Assembly (NCBI RefSeq): GCF_021155765.1
Contig: NC_060108.1
Location: forward strand, 18,005,025 to 18,069,024
Length of the DNA: 64,000 nt
Direction of reading: 5' to 3'
DNA from: Diprion similis
Lineage: Eukaryota > Arthropoda > Insecta > Hymenoptera > Diprionidae
Shown in pieces: positions 1 to 13,978 of the stretch; position 1 is the stretch's first letter, and every line of letters starts with the position of its first letter. Under the pieces are notes generated by a model that was not told the DNA's origin, made no database searches, and saw only the letters and a list, made by a program, of their open reading frames with translations. A program made the position numbers and the translations under genes.

Positions 1-2896
1 CTTTCGCACTTGATACTTGATACTTTCAGCACAATGTTTGTATAGCTAAATGCGATTTCTTTTTGAGAATCTCGTCATCAATGTTCAATACTTTTTTTTT
101 ATTGTCAATCAGTTAGTTCACTTGATTTTAGCGTTATAATGGTCGAGCTTATTCTCCAAGAACTGTAACTTCATTATTCCAATACAATACTAAACCTCCT
201 TAACAACTAGTTATTGCACACTAATAAATATCACATAATTCGTCGTTATTAGAACTGTAATCACTATTATTGTTTCAATTATTATCGTCATTGTTGCTAT
301 TATTGTTATTATTATTATTATTATTATTGATAATTATTCGCCTCGTTTTTTCGTTCCACTTATGACAATTTTTTTTCCAAACATTATTATTATTATTATT
401 ATACTCACTTCGTAGTATGAATTGTCTTTGCACGTTGATTGTGATGTCTGATTTCTTTACATTTGTTAAATATTATTCGTTAAAGTTCTTACAGAATTTA
501 TTATTACAAGAAAATTTTATATACACGCCTTCACGCGGATGATAATAAGTGAACAGAGGTAGCAAATAATAATTCTTGGATCGCGTTGACAAGAAAATAA
601 ACATACACGAGGTGATATCAGATGCAATAGTGACTTTTCAATTGAATTAATATGTAAAAGAAAAAAAAAAAAAAAACTAGTGAAAATTTCATGCGCTCAA
701 ATATCACTGCAATTCCATATAAAATATAACATAATAATATTATATTAGCGATAATATTATGCATTTATGAAAAATCGTAAGATATAAATCTTTCGAGTAT
801 GGAGTATAAAAGCTTTGAGACAATATAGGAAGAAATATTTAGAAATTGAATTGAAAAATCCGTCTAACATACAAAGTGTTCGGAAATATAAAATTTACAT
901 TTTTTTACCAAAACGATTTACATTAGAGGTATGTAATATATAATTATTATATACATACTTATATATCCATACGATATATCATTCGTGAAAATGCCTTGAA
1001 AGAAAAATGTAATCAGCAGCTGCGCAAAATGTAGTGCGATGTAGAAATAATCAGTATTAGTAGTATATGGATATCGAATCATCGTATATAGATGGAATGT
1101 ACGTCGACGTTATTATCTATTACTACTGACTAGCTCTAGAAACAAATTGTGAAATTTGACAATTAGAGGGAAGAAAATTTACGGGAGACTTGCGACACCG
1201 GCTGTCGCTGACACGTTCACACGGTTAAAAGTTGAAAAAAAAAGAAGAAAAGAAAAAAAAAGCGAGACACACACGTTATACAAAAATTTCATATTCCGAC
1301 TCGACCTTGTCCTGCAAGTCAAACGTTGAGTCTATTACTCGCAAGAACAACAGAAATACGACGAATATTGGCAACACATAAATTACATTTTTCAAAATAA
1401 AAAAAAAAAATGAAAAATTAGCGTATCTTTTTTTTTTTTTTTTGTTATTCTTTCTTGCTCTTTCTCAACTTAAACGGGCCTGTTTTTAATAATATCCGAT
1501 TTGCAGGATCGCGTATAATTAAACATCATTCGTTATCATTTTAAAAATTATTTAAACGTCTCGTTATTTTTTACGTTTCTCTTTGTACGTATTAATTGCT
1601 GCACTAACTAACAATAAGAGAGTATATTTTTTTCTTCACGGATTATAGGTGTAGGTGCGATAATTTTCGAATGAATTCGTCCGGCATTTAAATACCTGTA
1701 TTAAATACGTCTGACGGGTATGATTATGCAAAAAATATGTAACATATTATTACACATTGATAAACACGATTTTATTTACCGGTATTTTTCAACAATTTTT
1801 CTGTCCACGAACGACCATTGAACTTATTCGTTATTACACACATACCTATATAACATCCATGTGTCGTTATGCGTTTATCTTGTATTTATTATTATATACG
1901 TCCATGTAATTCAATGTTCATTATTATATTGTAAATATATATACTATATGATTTGAATCACCCGATTATTTTCTCCACATCAATCAATCATCACTTTCTT
2001 ATTCCTTTTTCGTCAATAATCATCGCGCTTTTACGATTATCACGATATATCTGTATATGATTTATTTGTCTATTCATCTATAATCTATATCATACTTTGT
2101 CCGTCGAGTTGTTTCGCACAAAAATATTTACATACATGTACAGCCTTCGGTAAACGTGTGAGGGAAGAGAACAGAAAAATTGAAATTACAAATCCCGATA
2201 TTTAGAAAAAAAATCTGCAATATTGAATTACAAACGCATTAAACAGATGGCTTATCGCAACAATGAGTGTGTCGAGAGTGCTTGAATAATTTTTTAATCT
2301 CATGTGCGTGTCTGTAATGAACAGTATCAAGTCTCACATGACGGTGCAGGATTCTATATTGAGCTAAATAAAAGGTACGGATATGAGTAGAGTGTAGCAC
2401 AAAAGCGCTGCTTAAACGAGCTTTAGAACATAGACTGTTGAAGACTAGATGGAAGTAAAAAAAAAATATAAACAACGATCATCATGGTTCATTGACTCAC
2501 CCAAAAAGCTTTTCAGAATATTATCTTATTCGTTTTTTGTTTTTCAAACATTTTTCACAGAATTAGAATAACAAATTTTCAGCCTCGTTGTTTCTGTATT
2601 ATAATAATATTTTTGCAATTATCGTGTGTTGATGAGAAAATAAAACTGCACGTTTGAATAATTTTTTTTTTTTCTTTCTTTTTTTTTCTTACCGTAGTTA
2701 AATTTTTTTCAATTTCATTCCGCACGACGACGAATCGATGAAGGTATGAAGAATGGAATGATGATATCGTTAAAGAAAGAAGAATTCTTGTTAGCTTGAG
2801 CTTGCACCTCGCACTTTTAGAGTTTTAAGAGATGAAAAAAATTGATGTTGTGTTGTTAGTAAACGTTTGAAAAAAAAGGTGATAAATTTATAATAG
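1..2896. other. AT-rich non-coding stretch, probably intron
   Basis: No open frame with coding character was found on either strand. The stretch holds short ATT runs (about 300-328 and 385-402), poly-A near 660-676 and 1401-1410 and poly-T near 1428-1443. Because a plus-strand exon begins at 2897 with an acceptor and an in-frame stop just before it, this region is best read as the intron upstream of that exon, with earlier exons lying outside the window. That placement is inference. Confidence 0.5.
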
Positions 2897-3426
2897 GACG
2901 AGGAGAAATCGCTCGGTTTCGGAACGTCGGGAAATCTTCAGATTCCATTGGCGAATGGAAACATAATGAAGATACCGTTGGCGAGTATAAACATCAGCGA
3001 AGAGGTGAACAAGACCGGAATATGGCAGCAGGTGAACGAGGGGAATTCGACACCCGGAGAAAAGCCAAAGCAGCCAAAAATTATCAAGTAAGACAAAATC
3101 TTATTTCATTTGCCTGTGTAATAAATAACAAATGTTAACTGACGAAGCTTTAGGATCGTTTTCGTTGAAAAAAGAAAAAAAGAAAAAAATTAAAAATTAA
3201 AGAAAACTTATTAAAACGCAATAATTAAATAATCCCGAAACGATCGCCGCATTATGACGCGTTAAATATGCGCAGTGTTGGCAAACAGAAGAAGCACAGC
3301 AGAAGTAAAGACACGGCGTTGCTGATGGCCGACGAGACAACGAGATTGACGACAATGACCGAAGAGGAGGAAGAAGATTGCGGAATTTCTATAAAGGTGA
3401 ACGATCCTACAGTCTCGAAATTTTAG
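2897..3426 (+). CDS. C-terminal exons of an unidentified protein (partial, 5' end outside window)
   Basis: Two exons are visible: 2897-3087 (63 codons plus 2 nt, donor GTAAGAC) and 3276 onward. The split codon AA|T makes Asn and keeps frame. The second exon is open through a run of five Glu (EEEEEDCGISIK) and then either stops at TAG 3424-3426 or is spliced at a GTGAAC donor at 3397. The visible protein, about 110 residues, is polar and low-complexity, with Lys/Ser-rich and Glu-rich stretches, like the cytoplasmic tail of a membrane or scaffold protein. I see no recognisable domain and do not name it. The acceptor before 2897 has a weak pyrimidine tract, so the exon start is less sure than the junction between the two exons. 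The matched splice phase and GC-richer codons are the evidence that this is real coding sequence. Confidence 0.55.
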
Positions 3427-3922
3427 TCAAATATCAAACCTGACAAAAAAAAAAAAAAAAAAAAAAAAATGAGTCAGGGATTAAAAATTAATTACACGCG
3501 GGATTATGACGCACCCTGCAGTATACCTAACTTATAGTCAGATTTTATGGTCGTCTTAACTATAAATACACTTTGTACAATAAACTTACATCACTCGATA
3601 TTACAATTCTGCCCTCTAGTATATTTATAGCATGCGATTATTATACTTTCGTGCAAAAAAAAAAAATAAAAAAAACAAATATAATTATTATTAATCACCG
3701 CATTCTTGCGTTGCACACATTGTATGGTATGTTCATTAGTTTTTCATTTCTTTAGACTTCCATCATTTCATTCGCACTAAGTGTTCGTATACTTTATGTA
3801 ACATACAATCATGTAATGGAATTATTATACCTATATTTGTAATATTTCTTAAAATATATATCCAAGTATAATTATTATTATTATGTATTACAGATTATAA
3901 ATTTTTCTGCACTACACGCTGA

Positions 3923-3923
<1 letters not shown>

Positions 3924-3967
<44 letters not shown>
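3924..3967. repeat. (ATT)n microsatellite
   Basis: About 14 uninterrupted ATT units, followed closely by a TTG/GTT-rich run to about 4015. Confidence 0.9.
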
Positions 3968-6402
3968 GTATTAACATTGTTGTTGTTGTTGTTACTGTTG
4001 TTGTTTTGTTGTTGTAGCACAGATATCGAGTTATAATTTTGAAACTAAAGTTAAAAACCTCATAGAAACACAAATCTTGTGACAAAATATCGTGATCATG
4101 TATTTGTAATCAATCAATAACAATGATTGTCATAATTCATTTTGCACTTATCCGTTGCATAAGAAAATGTGCATTTTTATTTCTTAGTTGGAGCATGCAT
4201 ATAAAAAAAAAAAAAGTTTCAACGTCTTATTTTTACACCGAATCGACAGCATTTGAATTTTGTATTTTATATATATATCATATTCAAGAAAAAAAAGAAA
4301 GGAAAAAAATAACAGAAAAAGGCTGAGTATCAATAATTTTTTTTAAACCAATTTCACTGTTTCTTTTTGCACACAAAGATTTGTTCACAGATGTATTTTA
4401 TCATCTGACAATTTACCAGATTCAACGCACGGCATGTTTGAATTGAAGAAAAAAAAATTTGTAATAAACTGCAGCTATCGCAATAGTAAACTAATATTTC
4501 ACGTTGATACATTGAAGATAAATTTATTAGTTATACGTTCCATTAAACAGCATGATAACACTACTCACACAAATATGCGATAGTCGAAGAAAAAAAAATT
4601 ATTGCACATAATATTTGCTTCTCTTTTGCGAGACACCATTTTTAAAGTACGTTTATTCATACTTTCACTCTATCTATAACGTAGTTCAATTATTATTATT
4701 ATTATTTTAACACAAAACTTCCAATCAACAGTTACACAGTTCATCGCGTACCTAATTATGGTAAGAATGTAAAACATTAATACTAAACACTATTTTGGCG
4801 GCTTGAATTGTCGCACGAGTTTGAAAAAAAAAAAAAGAAATAAAAAAAAAAAAAATTTTAATCTGGAAAAAGTAGGAAAATATTTAGAGTTCGCTAATAA
4901 TTATTGTAATATTATTTGTTAATTTACGGACTTATATACATGTTAACAATATTAGGTTAGATTCACTTTCTCCAGGTTTTACGAATATTTTTTTTCCAGT
5001 CAGTGTCACTAATTATTCGAATGACACCTTAAAAAAAAAAATTAATTAAACAATAAAATATATATTATTCATATGTATGTATATACCAGAAACGTATAGA
5101 CGCACCACACGGTTTTCTGCACTTCTGCACTTGTACATTATACATAACATACCGATCACCCATGACGCATGACGTTAGGAAATGAAACCGAATTGTAAGT
5201 AATATACAGTTTCGTGAAATAATTCTAGGTTGATTTGATAAGATCAAAGGAGTCTCCGAGTCCTCTAAAGGCAAACGGGACAACATCCGCCGAGACGTCC
5301 GTCTGAATTGTTGAAATATGCATTAGAAAAGAAAACGGAAAGAAATCAAACAATAAAATACATATTCGAAGTGGGAATAGTTTTAAAACATTTTTACAAT
5401 ATTATTAATGTACGAATCGAAACGTGACACGAATTTCTCCCCACCATTTCACCCTTCGATTATTATTTATGAATTATAAAGTTAAAAAAGAAAAAACAAA
5501 AAACAAAAAAACAAACAAACAACAGGAAATAACAGTGCGGAATATTTTTACCAACTTTCAAAGACTTTTATATTGTTACCCATTACACCAATCTATGTAT
5601 TCCTATAATGGTATATAAATTTAAGACAAATAACACTTAACATCAGACACGTGAATTTAATCAAGAAAATCAATCGATCCTATATATCCATGTGAAACAA
5701 GGCTCTGGCGTGAAATTAACGTCTAATTTTCTCTTATGAGCATAAACCATAGCCGAGATATATATTGCACCGTACAAGCCTAATATAAAGGAGTGACAAT
5801 CGGTTGATAATATGAAGTTAAAATCAATTGGAAAAAATTCCTAATCCTAATTTATACTCTACTCAAAATTTCACATATCATAACTAAACCGAAATCATAT
5901 CGAGATATAATTTTACGATTCGTAATTAATAACCCAGTTTAATTGACTATATCAGAGAATATAATTAGGAATTGAAAATTTATACGGTTAAACTACGATT
6001 TCTCCTATTTTATTCTGAGTGTTTTGAATTGATTTGAATTATTTATTGATCGGTTTTTTTTTTTTTTTTTTTTTTTCTTTCCTGTTTTTGTCTTTACCAA
6101 AAATAATCAGCAGGAAGAATCCATGCCAAGCAATCATTTAAAATTAACAATTCGAAGCAGCTGTAATAACTGTGTAAGCAGAAAGAGGAAGAAAATTTTA
6201 TTATTATTATATAGATAATGGTGGAAAAAATATTAAAAGTAATAACGTTTATACACGTGTACGTAATAAAAAACCATATATACATATATATATATGTATA
6301 TATACATGTATACATTTGAGTATTATACAAGCCTGCAGCAGTCTGTTATGAGGATAATAAATCAATTTGAATAGTAACATATTATTATAAAAAAAAATAT
6401 AA

Positions 6403-6405
<3 letters not shown>

Positions 6406-6440
<35 letters not shown>
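6406..6440. repeat. (AC)n microsatellite
   Basis: About 17 AC dinucleotide units with one T interruption near the 3' end. Confidence 0.9.
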
Positions 6441-6444
<4 letters not shown>

Positions 6445-8138
6445 ACCATAGATATCACATTGCAACGTGTAATAGTATAAGTGGAATGCAGGAAGCGATT
6501 TTTATGAAACAATTTTATGGCAGGCTATAATTAGAAAATAGTTGAACATATTGTAATGAATTAAATAACTTATACACAAGTTTTATACGTATGACATCAT
6601 TGCGTTAGGTGTGCGATTATTGCCGGAAGAGTTTTTTTTTCATTCTTCTTCTCAAAACTGACTTTTGCCTCTATACAATGTCTGTCTTTTTCCATCGTGC
6701 AGGTATAGATATAATATTCTTTCACGTGATAAATTATTTTCACTAAAAATATAATAATGATTTACTTTACTCTACCGTAATAGTTAATTTTCGAACATTT
6801 TACGTGTAACGTATATTCGTGCATACGACATTCAAATTACTATGAATATTAGAGACATGTGATGAGAATTGAATAAATTAAAGGAAATATGGTTAATATT
6901 GTAGGTGTCAGTTGTATAGCGATTTAGCTATCGTAACAATGTATATATATATATATATATATACATATATTATACATTGATGGGGATAAATGATTATTCC
7001 CGGTGTAGGAAAGTATTTTTTTGTAACAATTGTTATTGAATAATTGACCACTGAAATTTTAATCAGTATATGTATAGGATCTTTGGTTTATCCTGTAAAG
7101 TTTAATTTTTCATATCTCATATTGGGTAAAAATCACTGCAGCACTGTTCAAAGATTATGGACTATTAGGTTTTTGACATTTCGATATTATTTGAAAATTA
7201 TAAGCTTGCGTTTAAACACAAAATTTTCAGCGTCAAAACTGAGTCCATAAGTCAGAAATATTTATGTAGAGATTATTTCATTCTTCATCTGCAGGTACGA
7301 CGAGTGTAGGTGGGAGAATTATTTTGCAAGTTTTTCTTTTTTGAAAATTCCGCGAAAAAACGATAAGGAACGGAAAAAATTAAAGGTGGATTTTTTCGCC
7401 TTTAAATTTATATAATAAATTAGTGTCACCTTTAATAGAATATTCAGACAAATTAAAAGCCAATATATGTACCTACGTCTTATATCATTCCATGAATAGT
7501 ATCTACATATTTATACACAATATTATGCTTTGTTATATAATAATGTTATAGCTTTGAAATTGATCGATATTGATATTAATCAATATTGTGCGCAATACGA
7601 ATTGCTTGCGACGTGCCTATACGTATATATCCCGCATTAATTAAACAAAGATGGCTCATCAAATAAACTGTACGAAGTTTAGAAGAATATCTTTCTATTT
7701 AACCGGCGCGATTCAAAATTGGGTATAACGCATATTTTTCGAAGTCGATATGTCCGCTTTTATAAGTATAAATTATCAATATCTTGGTGAAATGTTATTA
7801 AATTTTGGAGCATAAAATGATACATTAAATCGTTTTCGATTTCGTTGGTTTTCTTTAAATCTTGGGACATATTTTTTCAAAATATAGCGACTCACTCTTT
7901 TCGGTAAAATCACAATTTTTCCTCAAAAAAATTCTACAGCGTCGAGTGAAATTGAAAAATCAATGCCTATGTGAATATACATGTAAAGTTTCTTCCACGT
8001 TAACGAGATTTTTATTTCAGTCAGAATTTCTGTTCCTCAACAATGTGTATTAAATCTTGCATATTAATTGCCTAGTTAAAAAACGTGATCCATCCAAGGT
8101 CGAATTAATATATATGTATTAAAATATACGCTCTCGCT

Positions 8139-8140
8139 TG

Positions 8141-8170
<30 letters not shown>
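8139..8170. repeat. (GTAT)n tetranucleotide repeat
   Basis: About eight perfect TGTA/GTAT units. Confidence 0.9.
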
Positions 8171-8173
<3 letters not shown>

Positions 8174-8556
8174 GAAATATTTCTCCTGAATTTAGCGGAT
8201 CGATTGATATTATTCCATAGCTTTATAATCGAGGAATATATACGCGAGTACTGTAAAATTTTACGATGTATCCTATACGTAATATGTGTGTATAAATAAT
8301 CCAGCGCATTTCAGAACTTGTAAAAACCTAGGTTTCTGTAATATTTGATAACCCTATACATCAGAGCGGCTAAATATCGTTATATAAAAGTATTATATGC
8401 ATAAAATGTTTAAATGTTCAGAGGTAATATTTTGAATGGCGTTAGAATTTACACGATTATAAATATAATAATATGTAACTGTACTATAATAATACATGTG
8501 AAGTTTTTGTAAGCGAATTAGGTATTTATTTTGCTATTGATACGTTGCTTCGATAA

Positions 8557-8588
8557 TATTATTATTATTATTATTATTATTATTGTTA

Positions 8589-8664
<76 letters not shown>
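8557..8664. repeat. Long (ATT)n microsatellite
   Basis: About 108 bp of ATT units with two TTG substitutions near the 5' side. This is the longest trinucleotide tract in the window. It translates to polyisoleucine in one frame, which is not evidence of a gene. Confidence 0.95.
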
Positions 8665-8665
<1 letters not shown>

Positions 8666-11600
8666 GAAATAATGAGTAATTATGTGTTATTGCGCGATAT
8701 ATTTATACAGAGAAAATGGATCATTTTTCGAAAAGAATATGAGTCAATACGTCGCAAATCTGCGTGTAGGAAAGACTCTTTTTCTCAGTTTCAATACTTG
8801 CCTATTAAATGAAAACGAAATTAGGAAAACCTGCGACTTTTCCGGATTTGGATAATTTCAATATCACGTGCATATTTTCACTCGGAAAATAAATTTCGAT
8901 CAAGTCTGTGATAGAAATTCGTCCGATGCGTGTGAAAAAGTAAGATAATTTTATTATTATTCTATACGCAGATTTGCCGTACGGTCTTTTATGGGATCGT
9001 AACGTTGATAATTACGATCGTGTAGCTTCCATGTTAAATCTACTAGAGAAATGGGCTAGTGTCACCGACATAGTATTATTTGGTTGTGAATAGAGATTAA
9101 TTGTTAAGAGAAAAATGAAACAAAAAACATCTCGAAGAAATAAATAATAATTATCAAAACATGTGACTCCTAAATTGTGTTGCAAGAATCGGAGATCGAT
9201 ATTACCGATGAACTGCAGCATGGGGTGAAAATTTTTGAAAAAATTATTACATCATTCCGAACCCATATTTTCCATACATTCAACAGTGAATTCATACACA
9301 CGTCGATTAGAAAAAAACTCGATAATGCACAGTTTGCTCTCGATAAAAGCAATTGACTTAAGCAGTTAGGTGAATTGTTTGTTAAAAAGTGAATGAAAAA
9401 AAAAGAAGCAAAAAAAAACCGGATACAGAACAAAGCGCATCCACAACATGAATTAATGATTCTTTGAATAATTGATTAAACGAAGGGAATGTCACGCTGA
9501 ATAAGTTCATCATTCATTATCTATAAACCGTGTAAGCGTGTGGCGTTTCTAACCGCGTGTTGATTAGTTTTATAGAATTAACATAAGCAAAGAAGCGATG
9601 CACTACAGAATTATGAAAACAACATGTGAGGCAATGGGTCCAACCTTCGCCTAGCCGACGAAAATTGCGCAACAGCGATGAAATCCGAATTGCCTGATCG
9701 CAGGCGTTATCATATTCCCCGATAATTTAATTTCTCTAGATTCTAAGCGTATAACGTCTGATTCAAATGCGATAAGATTCCAAGTGAATCAGATAGTGAA
9801 TATTAAGTCGATCAAGAAATTTGAAGTATTAGAAAATAACCGAATAACGGATCCTAACAATCCGCCTGGTGTATGAAAAACCGCACGACTAGTGTGTCGT
9901 ACGAGTTGCCTAACCACAGGCGTTTTCATATTCGAGGAATTTGCTGAATCGTCACGAAAATCTTGTATAAATCAGAAGTAGAAATTAAAATGGATGCGTA
10001 AAGTTGAAATTATTAAAAATAATTCTGAAATATAAGTATCACTTCTAATTACAAGACCCCATTTGAATGATCCAGTAGGTAAAATTACAATAATAACGCG
10101 ATTCGCGTACGGAATGCATTTTCGTGTTTACGTACCTATACTTGAGTCATAACTGAACGCTTACACAGATTTGTTTAGTATAATAAGGCACGTAGCTGTC
10201 GAACGTGCTATTATTCAACGACATTTTACCGAACGTTTCTACGCACATAGACGAGTGTGCATAAGAGAGATCGAGAGTGAGAGATAGAGAGAGCGCTCAT
10301 TTTTCCCAAGTTGTTACCAAGTCAGAGCAATTTAAAAACAACGATCTGTTTCATATCTTGGCATCATTACCAGGAAGACACAAGTGCGTCACGTATTCGC
10401 GGAACTCGAGACTCTCCTTTACGACTTTAAGCATAAAATGTGATGCTAGTACGTACTCGCGCACTGTGATTTTCAAGTAAACAAACACAATTTATGTCAA
10501 TTTATTAGCATCACAGGTGTAGTTATGCGGTATTATATCTATATTTAAAATCTAAGAACGATTTTTCGTTGTAAAAAAAGAATGAAACGAAAAATCGAAT
10601 CTTATTTCGCGTGTAACGTGCAAACCTGTAATGTCATTGGTATTTTACCTTTACCTTAGAAATAATCTAACAACATTATCATGCAAAAACGGTATTCAAT
10701 CACGTGAGCAAAACAATAGGCATCGATAAAAAAGCAATCGTCTTCACCGACGTCACATGTGTACCAACGTTAAGTTCGTGGCACCGCGTTACGTTTCAAT
10801 TTTCGATTTGTTTGTCTTTTTATCCTCGCGCGTCTTTGAAAAAAGATTCAGCACACTCGTTACCTACCGTGCAAATAATGAAAATAACAATAAGAAAACG
10901 TTCGACGCGGAGATCCTACCGAAGAGAAGAGAATAAAAAAAAACAAAAAAATATTGTACAATATGTTGTATACCGCACTAGTTACCGAACACTCATCATC
11001 TGTGTGAATAAATTATTGATATATATATATGTATCAATTATAAAATAGGCGTACCCGTGTTACATTGGAATGAATAAAAATTCCGATAGATAAGAATTAT
11101 CACAGCCCCGGTATAGTGTATTCAATTCCACACACGTCGATTCATCTCTACATTCGTCTATTTTCGATTTGTGTCGTTATAGTCGTAGATAATACCTGTG
11201 GCTCGATACGATCTCTCCAGTACAAAGTCTAAAAACTAAGATAACGATACGATTTCGTTGAAACGCCAATCACTGGCTATACCTATACACCTATAACCTA
11301 CCAAGGCTGTACGAGTATCGAAATATTGGCGGTACTATAAACGAAACAGTTTGAATTTCCCGCCGGTATAATTCGAAAGTAGCTACAGGTGCTTTTGGCG
11401 CGAAATACAAACCGCGCGTGAGATTTGCCTGAGTAAAAAATATGCGGAAAGTGTTTAGAACCGACTAGTCGTAGTCGGAATGCGAATGATAATCATGTTT
11501 GTTTATGTAACTTTCGTAATCAGTAGCAAAGCGCCGATATGCCACATGGTAAAATGATGAAGTGCGTGCGCAGCGTGACGCACGAAAGGTCTGGAATCGT

Positions 11601-11690
11601 GTGCGATTGAACGCGCTGCGTACTGGCGCTTGCGTTAAAACTGAAAAATTTGATTCAGCTCCGATCAACAGAGAGCAACAACGATGAAAG

Positions 11691-11692
<2 letters not shown>

Positions 11693-11739
<47 letters not shown>
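11693..11739. repeat. (GA)n tract
   Basis: About 23 GA units, uninterrupted, inside the GC-richer island. It may act as a GAGA element or may be only a microsatellite. Confidence 0.9.
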
Positions 11740-11742
<3 letters not shown>

Positions 11743-12237
11743 AGGGGTAAGAACAAAGACGGAGAAGTTAGAGGCCGTTCGCCAACGCGCACTACGGCAG
11801 CACCGCACAAGTTTAGGCGACGTAGTTAAAGACTTACGCGTGTATGCGTGCGCGTGTCTGTCGTGCCTTAAAATCCTTCGGTCAGTAGCGCGGCAACGAT
11901 CGTACGTAGAAGTGCGATATCAGTATGAGTAATGAGTGTAACCGCGTGCGAAAAGTTTTGACATATCGCTCCCTAAGTTTGGCGGTTTTTTCGTTTCTGT
12001 TTTTAGTGATCAATCTTTTTTCATTACTTTTCATTTCTTTTCTTTATTCAACGGGATAAACTATTTGTCGCAATGTTGTTACGGTGTTGATTTCACAAAT
12101 TCGAGGTGGATAAAAATTCAAAGAAGTTAAACGAGCGGAACGGAGCAAGGAAGCAAAAAAACAACAACAACAAAAACGACAAAAATAGAAAAGGAAAAAC
12201 AACTCGCTAACAGTGAATGGTGGGAACATATGTACAT

Positions 12238-12261
12238 CCCCCCCCCCCCCCCCCCCCCCCC
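12238..12261. repeat. Poly-C run of 24
   Basis: 24 consecutive C on the plus strand. Such runs are unusual in an AT-rich genome; three similar G or C runs occur at 14,497, 19,098 and 40,634. Confidence 0.95.
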
Positions 12262-13937
12262 ACGGAGCGTGATAGAAGATGAAAGAGAAATTTCTCAATA
12301 ATCGTCGAATGAAAAATTAAAAAATAATAAATTTAAATTTAAACTAAAGTTAAATATATAGTGAATAAGTAATACGCCTGAGGTAAAATAATATACAGAT
12401 TAAAGCGAAGTGTGATGACAGTTTAGGCGTTACTACGTGATCGAATTTTGGGAATAATAATTGTATTTAAGCAATGAGGTGAGTTATGCGTATAAAATGA
12501 AATCGTCTTTTCTATACAACCACGTCTCTGCACATTATTTCGCTTCGCGTGACGTAAAATGAAAAATATTTATTTTACGCATGCGTGAATATGATAGATT
12601 ATACATATATGTAATATACTACGCATGTACTAAACATTTTACACATATTATTATCCATATATACTCACGCACACACGCACAAACATATTATACACATGAC
12701 ATTAGACGTATTTAATAAACGGAAAACGCGAGAGATTTTTGCCTTCCTTACCGACCGTAACGTGTCCCCCGATGCATCGTATTAGGAATAGAAACTTTTT
12801 TTCAAACTAACTATGACATACCTACGAGATAGAAGACTCGGAATGGCAGGGGGGGAGGTAAATTGCTATTTTATGAAAATCAGTGTCTCGCGGCGCGTCG
12901 ATATTACATACTTATTAAGAGTTTTAGATTAAAAAGATCATGTTTCACTCGAAATGTAGCAACATAAGATATACCATAACAAGTATGCGTGTAAAATTAT
13001 ACACGATGTTTAAACAAACAGGGCTCCCCGTGATATGAGTTATGAGTTTTTTTTTTTTTTTTTTTTTTTCCTTGTTCTTTCAATCTATGATTACATAATG
13101 AATTTGTTGTTTACTCGTGAAAAATTCCTACGCGTGTCCGGCAAAACTGAAGCAAGCCAAAAAAACAAAAAGAAAAAGAAAAAAAAAACCCAGAAAAAGC
13201 CCTAAATAACTAAATAAAAGTGAAATAGTAATAATAATAAAAATGTATATACCCAATTAAGAATGAAATAATATTCGCAGGATGAATAACGGTAAAATTA
13301 GAACGTCGTATAAATTTTCCGTATATTGATCCATAATCAAGGGAATAGTTGAAATTTATCGTAACGTGAATAGGTAACAGATTTAAAATAACAATTCGCT
13401 GATAGTAATGCGGGGAATTTTAGGTGGAAAAACATTAAGATATCGGGAATTCCTCATGACTTGACGACGAATATTTGAGTGTCCTATCTACAGGTATACA
13501 CTGTAAGTATGTATGAATGTATGTATGCATAGTGTATACCTATATGTATAACTGCAAAACAACATAACCGCTGCATGGATCTGCAAACGGTTTAAACACA
13601 CACTCACACAGGCGTCGTTACGCAGACAGAGATAAATGAAATGTAACTTTCGTACGTCGAGTTGTTATTGTCAAGGACTTGGAAGCGTCGCAATGTAAGG
13701 TGCATGCGGTACAGCATTCGCGTCACACGCACACGTCGTTTCTTATACAGAGTCTGTATGCCTATTTGGTAAGATAATGTAAATGCGTTAAATGCATACA
13801 TTATATGCACATATTATACAAATATATTGCAAGGAAAATATTTAGAAAAAGTAGAATTATTCGATTTTTCATTATTTGAATAAACTATTGCACGAATAAT
13901 ACGAGAATAGATAGAAATTACGAAAAATACAATGGAA

Positions 13938-13978
13938 TTTTTTTTTTTTCTTTCTTTCTTTCTTTCTTTCTTTCTTTA
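13938..13978. repeat. (TTTC)n repeat after poly-T
   Basis: A poly-T run of about 12 followed by about seven TTTC units. Confidence 0.9.

Larger units (their letters stand above)
3427..11399. other. Long non-coding stretch rich in microsatellites
   Basis: No supported gene. It could be the 3' UTR plus intergenic DNA of the gene ending at 3426. Contents include an ATT tract, poly-T near 6055-6075, an AC tract, a GTAT tract, a long ATT tract and many TA runs. A pair of similar 33-bp segments occurs near 9685 and 9901. Open frames here are short, stop-bounded and dominated by Ile, Tyr, Cys or Lys as expected for translated repeats. Confidence 0.5.
11400..12480 (+). promoter_or_regulatory. Candidate promoter / 5' UTR region with GA tract
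   Basis: This block is GC-richer than its surroundings, with CpG-rich stretches around 11,540-11,640 and 11,770-11,920. It contains a long GA tract (potential GAGA-factor-type element), a GGTAAGAAC donor-like site at about 11,745, and at 12,474 an ATG followed two bases later by a GTGAGT donor (exon ending ATG AG at 12,478). It could be the promoter and non-coding first exon of a plus-strand gene. The Venus kinase receptor coding start at 30,848 is preceded by an acceptor at 30,828, so it needs such an upstream exon, but the link is speculative. Confidence 0.3.

Noticed and set aside
8531-8812. Open frame dominated by polyisoleucine
   Set aside because: It is the translation of the ATT microsatellite, with no coding signal outside it.
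10704-11048. 114-codon plus-strand open frame
   Set aside because: No ATG in good context at its start, Lys/Tyr/Ile-rich tail from AT-rich repeats, no motif or splice context supporting a gene.
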